Positions 57,500-64,000 of a DNA stretch of 64,000 nucleotides are shown here, piece after piece. How positions within the stretch are numbered: position 1 is the first letter of the stretch; every line of letters starts with the position of its first letter. This DNA comes from Flaccisagitta enflata. Lineage: Eukaryota; Chaetognatha; Sagittoidea; Aphragmophora. The notes below the pieces were generated by a model. It was not told where the DNA came from. It saw only the letters and a list, made by a program, of their open reading frames with translations, and did not search any database. The stretch is from contig OZ231126.1 in assembly GCA_965153355.1 (NCBI GenBank), positions 34,906,001-34,970,000 of the forward strand. Reading direction: 5' to 3'. The position numbers and the translations under genes were made by a program.

Positions 57500-58520
57500 T
57501 GTTGTCCAACTTTCATACATTGGAGAAAACTGGGTGGTGTGATATACACTGGAGAATTTTGGGTGGTGTGACATACAATGGAGAATTCTGGGTGGGGTGA
57601 CATATATTGGAGAATTCTGGGTGGTGTTACTTACAGTAGAGAATTTTGGATGGTGTGACATACATTGAAGAAAACTGGGTGGTGTGACAGAAATCAGTGA
57701 ATCTTGGGTTGTGTGACAGACATTGGAGAATCTTGGGTTGTGTGACAGACATTGGAGAATATTGCGTTGTGTGACAGACATTGGAGAGTTTTGGGTTGTG
57801 TGACAGACATTGGAGAATCTTGGGTTGTGTGACAGACATCGGAGAATTTTGGCTTGTGTGACAGACATAGGAGAATTTTGGTTTGTGTGACAGACATCAG
57901 AAAGTTTGATGCTGTGTGACAGACAACAGAGAATGTTGGGCTGTGTGACAGACATCGGAGAATTTTGGGTTGTGTGACAGCCATCGGAGAATCTTGGGTT
58001 GTGTGACAGATATCGGAGAATTTTGGCTTGTGTGACAGACATTGGAGAATTTTGGTTTGTGTTACAGACATTGGAAAGTTTAGGGCTGTGTGACAGACAT
58101 CAGAGAATTTTGGGCTGTGTGACAGACATTGGAGAATTTTAGGTTGTGTGGCAGACATCGGAGATTTTTGGGTTGTATGACAGACATTGGAGAATCTCGA
58201 GTTGTGTAACAGATATTGAAGAATTTTGGATTGTGTGACAGACATCGGAAAATTTTGGGCTGTATGACAGACATCGGAGAATTTTAGGCTGTGTGACAGA
58301 CATTGGAGAATTTTGGGTTGTGTGACAGACATTGGAGAATTTTGGGCTGTGTGACAGACATCGGAGAACTTTGGGTTGTGTGACAGACATCGGAGAATCT
58401 TCGGTTGTGTGACAGACATCAGAGAATTTTGGCTTGTGTGACAGACATTAGAGAATTTTTGGTTGTGTGACAGACATCGGAGAATTTTGCGTTGTGAGAC
58501 AGACATTGAAGAACCCCAAT
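57500..58520. repeat. 29-bp minisatellite, about 35 units
   Basis: The unit is close to GAGAATTTTGGGTTGTGTGA plus CAGACATCG. Because 29 is not a multiple of 3 and the unit lacks stops on the minus strand, all three minus frames read the same 29-residue cycle, producing open frames of up to 288 codons that should not be annotated as genes. Confidence 0.93.
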
Positions 58521-58649
58521 TTTTGCAAAAGACGTACTGACACACGTGGAACACAAACACCCAAAAAGAATTGATATTCGGAATATAAACTGATAAAAGG
58601 ATGCTTTGTTGACGATAGGTGTCAGTTGCCTTTTCTTTCGACCTATGGT

Positions 58650-58895
58650 TTGCCCGTTTGTCTGTTCGTTGGTCCCCCTAGGCTCCTCTCAGGCCTGAAA
58701 TCTACCCTCTCAGGCCTGAAATCTGCCCTCTCAGGCCTTGATTCTGCCCTCTCAGGCTTGAAATCTGCACTCTCAGGCCTGAAATCTACCCTCTCAGGCC
58801 TGAAATCTGCCCTATCAGGCCTTGTATCAGCCCTCTCTGGCCTGAAATCTGCCCTCTCAGGCCTGAAATTTGTCCTCTCAAGCTCTGCTCTCATG
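58650..58895. repeat. 21-bp minisatellite (family B type)
   Basis: Twelve or so units of CTCTCAGGCCTGAAATCTGC plus C, preceded by GTTTGTCTGTTCGTTGGTCC as in the family B element at 19148. Confidence 0.9.
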
Positions 58896-59135
58896 TATTC
58901 CCGCTAAAATATCAATATTCTTTAAATTTTTTTGAGGGAACATTGCTATAACTTTTCCATAGTATGTTCTGTAAGATTATTGCACATTTAGCAGTTGCTA
59001 GGGAGCGAAACTATGTGTGACAACCCTGTGATGCTCCCTAGCAACCAGCGGCGTAGGAGAAGGGACTTCCGGGACTTCCACGGAAGTCCCTGTTGTCGGG
59101 ACATCAAAGTTGTCGGGACAAAAATTTTTTCAAGG

Positions 59136-59300
<165 letters not shown>

Positions 59301-59395
59301 GACTGACAGACAGAAAGAAAAACAAAGACTGTTAGACTGACATAGAGAAACATATGGAAAAAGTTGATAAGTAGAGATAAGTAAGCTAAAAAAAA

Positions 59396-59590
59396 AACTA
59401 GGCCGGATACACGGCTACCCTAGTCGCGTGCGGGTGGACAGGAGCAGTGCTGGAGAAGGTCACTAGGGCATCTGGGCAGGAGCCGTATGCTCAAAAAGCC
59501 CAAAAACGCCGAAAAAGTAAAAAGGGGACCAACCGACCGACGGACCGACGGACCGACATAGCGGGGTATAGAGTCGCGTAGCACGCGACT
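59396..59590 (+). mobile_element. Family A hairpin element shared by both hAT copies
   Basis: Inverse counterpart of 16463-16657: 5' AACTAGGCCGGATACACGGC, GTCGCGTGCGGGTGG and hairpin GTCGCGTAGCACGCGAC. Present at the same position in both hAT copies, so it inserted before they separated. Confidence 0.9.
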
Positions 59591-59968
59591 AAAAAGATTA
59601 AAAAAAAAAAACGAAAAAAGGAATAAAGAAATATAGATAGAAAGACAAACCAACAGAGACCATCCAATGGGGAGACAGAAAAATAAATGGTAGCAAGTTA
59701 ACTTACAAGCCTAAGTGAGCTTAGCAGGCCTGTATATTCTTGAGTTCCCCTCTCCCCCCCCCCCGGTGGGGGAGGGGAAAAAAATCAAAGGGTCTGGAGA
59801 TAGGGAAGGAAATCAAAGGGGGAAAAAAGAGAAAAAAAGGAAATTTGGGGAAAAGATAACTTTTTACAGTACCAAATCATAAAACTCAATTAGTAAAATA
59901 CAATTTAACACTATTCAAACCTTTACCACATAGTTTTATTGCTATATGGGGAAGAAAGTCATGGATAT

Positions 59969-62152
59969 AACAAGGCCAACACCTATAAGTCGCGTGCAGG
60001 ACAAAAATAACTAAACTGACCTGACTCCTTTTTGTATCTTTTTATCGAAAATCAGACTTAAACGCAACCCAAAACAGACCCAAACCACACTCAAACCAGA
60101 CTCAAACCAGACTCAAATCAGACTCAAACGAGACTCAAACCAGAATTAAACCAGACCAAAACCAGACCTAAATCAGACATACACCAGATCCATAAACCAG
60201 ATTTAAGCCAGACTCAAGCCAGACTCAAGCCAGACTCAAACCAGACTCAAACCAGACTCAAACCAGACTCAAACCAGACTCAAACCAGACTCAAACCAGA
60301 CTCAAACCAGACTCAAACCAGACTTAAACCAGACCGAAACCAGGCTCAAACCAGGCTCAAACCAGGCTCAAACCAGAATCAAACCAGAATCAAACCAGAT
60401 TCAAACCAGACTCAAACCAGAATTAAACCAGACCAAAACCAGACCAAAACCAGACCTAAATCAGACCTAAATCAAACATAAACCAGACACAAACCAGGCA
60501 TACACCAGACCTAAACCAGACCTAACCCAGACCTAAACCAGACATAAATCAGACATGAACCAGTCGTAAACCAGACTTAAACCAAACTTAAACCAGATGT
60601 AAACCAGACTTAAACCAGACTTAAACCAGACTTTAACCAGACCTAAACCATACTTAAACCAGACCTAAACCAGACTTAAACCATACTTATCGTTAATATC
60701 ATTTTAACCAGCAGACTTAAACCAGCAGACTTAAACCATTAGACCAGCAGACTTAAACCATTAGATTTAAACCAGCAGACTTAAACCAGCAGACTTAAAC
60801 CAGCAGATTTAAACCAGCAGACTTTAACCAGCAGACGTAACCCATTAGATTCAAACTAGCCGACTTAAACCAGCAGATTTAAACCAGTAGACTTCAACCA
60901 TCAGACTTTACCCAGCAGACTTTAACCAGCAGACTTTAACAAGCAGACTTCAACCAGCAGACTTTAACCAGCTGACTTTAACCAGAAGACTTTAACCAGC
61001 AGACTTTAACCAGCAGACTTTAACCAAAAATGACCAAAAATGACCAAAAATGATCAAAAATGACCAAAAATGATCAAAAATGACCAAGAATGACCAAGAA
61101 TGACCAAAAATGACCAAAAATGACCAAAATGACCAAAGATAACCAAAGATAACCAAAAATGACCAAAATGATCAAAAATGACCAAAAATGACCAAAAATG
61201 ACCAGAAATGACCAAAATGACCAGAAATGACCAAAAATGACTAAAAATGACCAAAAATGACTAAAAATGACCACCTTGACCAAAAATGACCAAAAATGAC
61301 CAAAAATGACCAAAATGACCAAAATGACCAAATTGACCAAAAATGACCAAAAATGACCAAAAATGACCAAAAAATAACCAAGAATGACCTAAAATGACAA
61401 AAATGACCAAAATTGACCAAAAATGACCAGAAATGAACAAAAATGACTAAAAATGACCAAAAATGACCAAAAATGACCAAAAATGACAAAAAATGACAAA
61501 AAATGACCAAAAATGACCAAAAATGACCAAAAATGATCAAAATGACCAAAAATGACTAAAAATGACCAAAAATGACCAAAAATGACCAAAATGACCAAAA
61601 TGACCAAAATGACCAAAAATGACCAAAGATAACCAAAAATGATCATAATGACCAAAAAAGACCAAAAATGACCAAAATGACCAAAAATGACCAAAAATGA
61701 CCAAAAATGACAAAAGATGGCCAAAAATGATCAAAAATGATCAAAAATGGCCAAAAATGACCAGAAATGACCAAAATGACCAAAACAACCAAAATGACCA
61801 AAATGACCAAAATTGACCAAAAATGACAAAAAATGACCAAAAATGATCAAAAAAGACCAAAAATGATCAAAAATGCTCAAAAATGGCCAAAAATGACCAA
61901 AAATGACCCAAATGATCAAAATGACCAAAATGACCAAAATGACCAAAAATGACTAAAAATGACCAAAAATGACCAAAAATGACTAATAGCAACCAGTAAT
62001 TCCCAAAAACAACCAAAAAATGACTCAAAATAACTCCAGACGACCCAAAAAGACGCAAAAAAGCTAAGTGTTACGGACCGACGGACCGACGGACGCGGAC
62101 CGGCATGACCGGCTGGAGACGGGCCCGGGTTGTAAGTCGCGTGCACGCGACT
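59969..62152 (+). mobile_element. Giant family A element (2.2 kb) carrying two satellites
   Basis: 5' AACAAGGCCAACACCTATAA and GTCGCGTGC; 3' GTCGCGTGCACGCGAC followed by TAAAAGC. Core: an 11-bp satellite (CAAACCAGACT) at about 60050-60700, CAGCAGACTTAAAC-like units at 60700-61020 and a 10-bp satellite (TGACCAAAAA) at 61021-61985, then (GGACCGAC)n. The first hAT copy has the uninterrupted site (GGATATAAAAACGC on the matching strand, near 16065). The flanks here are GGATAT and AAAAGC, so there is no target duplication. Confidence 0.92.
60050..61985. repeat. 10-11 bp satellite arrays inside the giant family A element
   Basis: CAAACCAGACT units give way to GCAGACTTTAACCA units and then to ATGACCAAAA units. 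The long Phe/His/Trp/Ser-rich frames on the minus strand are the translation of the 10-bp satellite. Confidence 0.95.
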
Positions 62153-62305
62153 AAAAGCACCTTGTGACAGCCTCGCGGGAAGAAAATCAAAGGCAGGGGG
62201 GGGGGAAAAATCAAAAGCCACTCAAGAATATACACTTCCAGGCGTAATACAACGTGAAGATTACAAAAACCTTAAAAAAAGGTTAGCACCCCTACCTCAC
62301 AGTCC

Positions 62306-64000
62306 ATCAAATCCCACCCTGATGGGAAAAAGCCACCTAACGCCTCTTTATCCCACTCAACCCACCTACACAGTCCATCAAATCCCACCCTGATGGGAAA
62401 AAACCACCTAACGCCTCTTTATCCCACTCAACCCACCTACACAGTCCATCAAATCCCACCCTGATGAGGAAAAAACCACCTAAACCTCTTTATCTGGCTC
62501 CAACCCGCTACGCGGTCCATCCGTCCGCCCCTGATGGGAAAAAACCACCTAACGCCTCTTTATCCCTCAACCCTACACAGTCCATCACAAATCCACCTGA
62601 TGAAACACCCCTAACGCCTCTTTATCCCACTCGGCCCACCTACACAGTCCGTCAAATCCCACTGATGGGAAAAACCACCTAACGCCTCTTTATCCCACTC
62701 CAACCCACCTACACAGTCCATCAAATCCCACCCTGATGGGAAAAAACCACCTAACGCCTCTTTATCCCACTCAGCCCACCTACACAGTCCATCAAATCCC
62801 ACCGATGGGAAAAACACCTAACGCCTCTTTATCACTCAACCCTACACAGTCCAAAATAAATCACCCTGATGGAAACCACCTAACGCCTCTTTATCCCACT
62901 CAACCCCACCTACACAGTCCAATAATCCCACCTGATGAAAAACACCTAACGCCACTTTATCCCACTCAACCACCTACACAGTCCATCCAAATCCCACCCT
63001 GATGAGGAAAAAAACCACCTAACGCCTCTTTATCACTCAACACACCACACAGTCCATCAAATCCACCCTGATGGGAAAAAACCACCTAACGCCTCTTTGT
63101 CCCACTAACCCCACCTACACAGTCCATCAAATCCCACCCTATTGGAAAAAACCACCCTAACGCCTCTTTGTCACTAACAACCTACACAGTCCATCAAATC
63201 CCACCCTGATGGGAAAAAACCACCTAACGCCTCTTTATCCTCAACCCCACCTACACAGTCATCAAATCACCTGATGGGAAAAAACCACCCTAACGCCTCT
63301 TTATCCCTCAACCCACCTACACAGTCCATCAAATCCCACCCTGATGGGAAAAAAACCACCTAACGCCTCTTTATCACTCAACCCACTAAGTCCATCAAAT
63401 CCCACCCTGATGGGGAAAAAAACCACCTAACGCCTCTTTATCCCACTCAACCCACCCACACAGTCCATCAATCCCACCCTGATGGGAAAAAAACCACCTA
63501 CGCCTCCTTTATCCCTCCAACCCACCTACAGTCCATCAAATCCCACCCTGATGGGGAAAAAAACCACCTAACGCCTCTTTATCCCACTCAACCCACTACA
63601 CAGTCCATCAAATCCCACCCTGATGGGGAAAAAACCACCCCTAACGCCTCGCTATCCCACTCAACCCCCTTTACACAGTCCATCAAATCCCACCCTGATG
63701 GGAAAAAACCACCTAACGCCTCTTTATCCTACGACCCACCTACACAGTCCATCAAATCCCACCCTGATGGGAAAAAAGCCACTAGCAACCTCTTTTATCC
63801 TCGACCACCTACACAGTCCATCAAATCCCACCTGATGGAAAAACCACCCTAACGCCTCTTATCCCACTCAACCCACCTACACAGTCCATCCAATCCCACC
63901 TGATGGGAAAAAAACCACCTAACGCCTCTTTATCCTTCTCAACCCACCTGCAGTCCGTCAAATCACCTGATAGGAAAAAAGCCACCCTAACGCCTCTTTA
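62306..64000. repeat. 71-bp satellite array, continuing beyond the window
   Basis: The unit runs CCTACACAGTCCATCAAATC, CCACCCTGATGGGAAAAAAC, CACCTAACGCCTCTTTATCC, CACTCAACCCA. About 24 units. Many units differ only by loss of C or A within short homopolymers. Confidence 0.95.

Noticed and set aside
57413-58560. 209- and 288-codon proteins with regularly spaced Cys and His, possible zinc fingers
   Set aside because: The spacing follows from the 29-bp period in every frame and no C2H2 spacing with linker is present.
61054-62058. Phe/His/Trp/Ser-rich membrane-like proteins on the minus strand
   Set aside because: Translation of the 10-bp TGACCAAAAA satellite; hydrophobicity is a by-product of the repeat.

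Overview
This window looks like nuclear DNA from an invertebrate animal. It contains spliced, GT-AG bounded exons of two conserved metazoan genes on the + strand, both with very long introns, embedded in a very dense and deeply nested landscape of small transposons, palindromes, microsatellites and minisatellites. I cannot name the species from the sequence alone. Almost all longer open frames are by-products of simple repeats.

Genes. Three + strand exons (4187-4283, 6957-7090, 10298-10471) splice in phase into the C-terminal end of an ABCA-type ABC transporter and end in a stop codon at 10469-10471. Two + strand exons (about 44254-44512 and 46713-46933) encode the N-terminus of exportin-6 (XPO6). 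No further XPO6 exon was recognised before base 64000, so the intron following exon 2 runs for at least 17 kb. Between and after these genes lie decayed coding remnants: an unidentified cluster at 26.6-28.6 kb, a 178-codon reading frame with a membrane segment at 37.8-38.4 kb (- strand), and a frameshifted pogo/Tigger-type transposase at 53.46-53.92 kb. A tRNA-like sequence lies at 21.0 kb.

Mobile elements. The dominant component, which I call family A, has about 24 full or partial copies. Each begins AACAAGG and ends in a hairpin such as AGTCGCGTGCACGCGACT followed by A-rich host DNA. A subterminal 9-mer near the 5' end is complementary to the 3' arm of the hairpin, and the two change together between subfamilies. 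Paralogous empty sites show insertion, most simply read as T^A, without a target-site duplication. Different copies carry different short tandem repeats in the core. These traits fit non-autonomous Helitron/Helentron-like elements (HINE/DINE-1-like), but no Rep/helicase gene is present. A second family, B, has another 3' hairpin followed by GACTA or similar and carries 20-21 bp minisatellites. Classical cut-and-paste elements with readable target duplications are also present: hAT-like (15385-17111, 15565-16326, 9625-9904), an 8-bp-TSD MITE family (6213-6496, 44933-45448), a Tc1/mariner-like element (40384-42416) and a Tigger element (52633-54306). Several are nested two or three deep.

Large-scale structure. 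Region 27.77-42.58 kb is an imperfect inverted repeat of about 15 kb whose arms differ by clean insertions. A second inverted duplication links 11.15-13.32 kb with 48.75-51.41 kb, and its outer edge coincides exactly with a 10-N assembly gap. The right end contains 29-bp, 10-bp, 11-bp and 71-bp satellite arrays, and the 71-bp array runs off the window.
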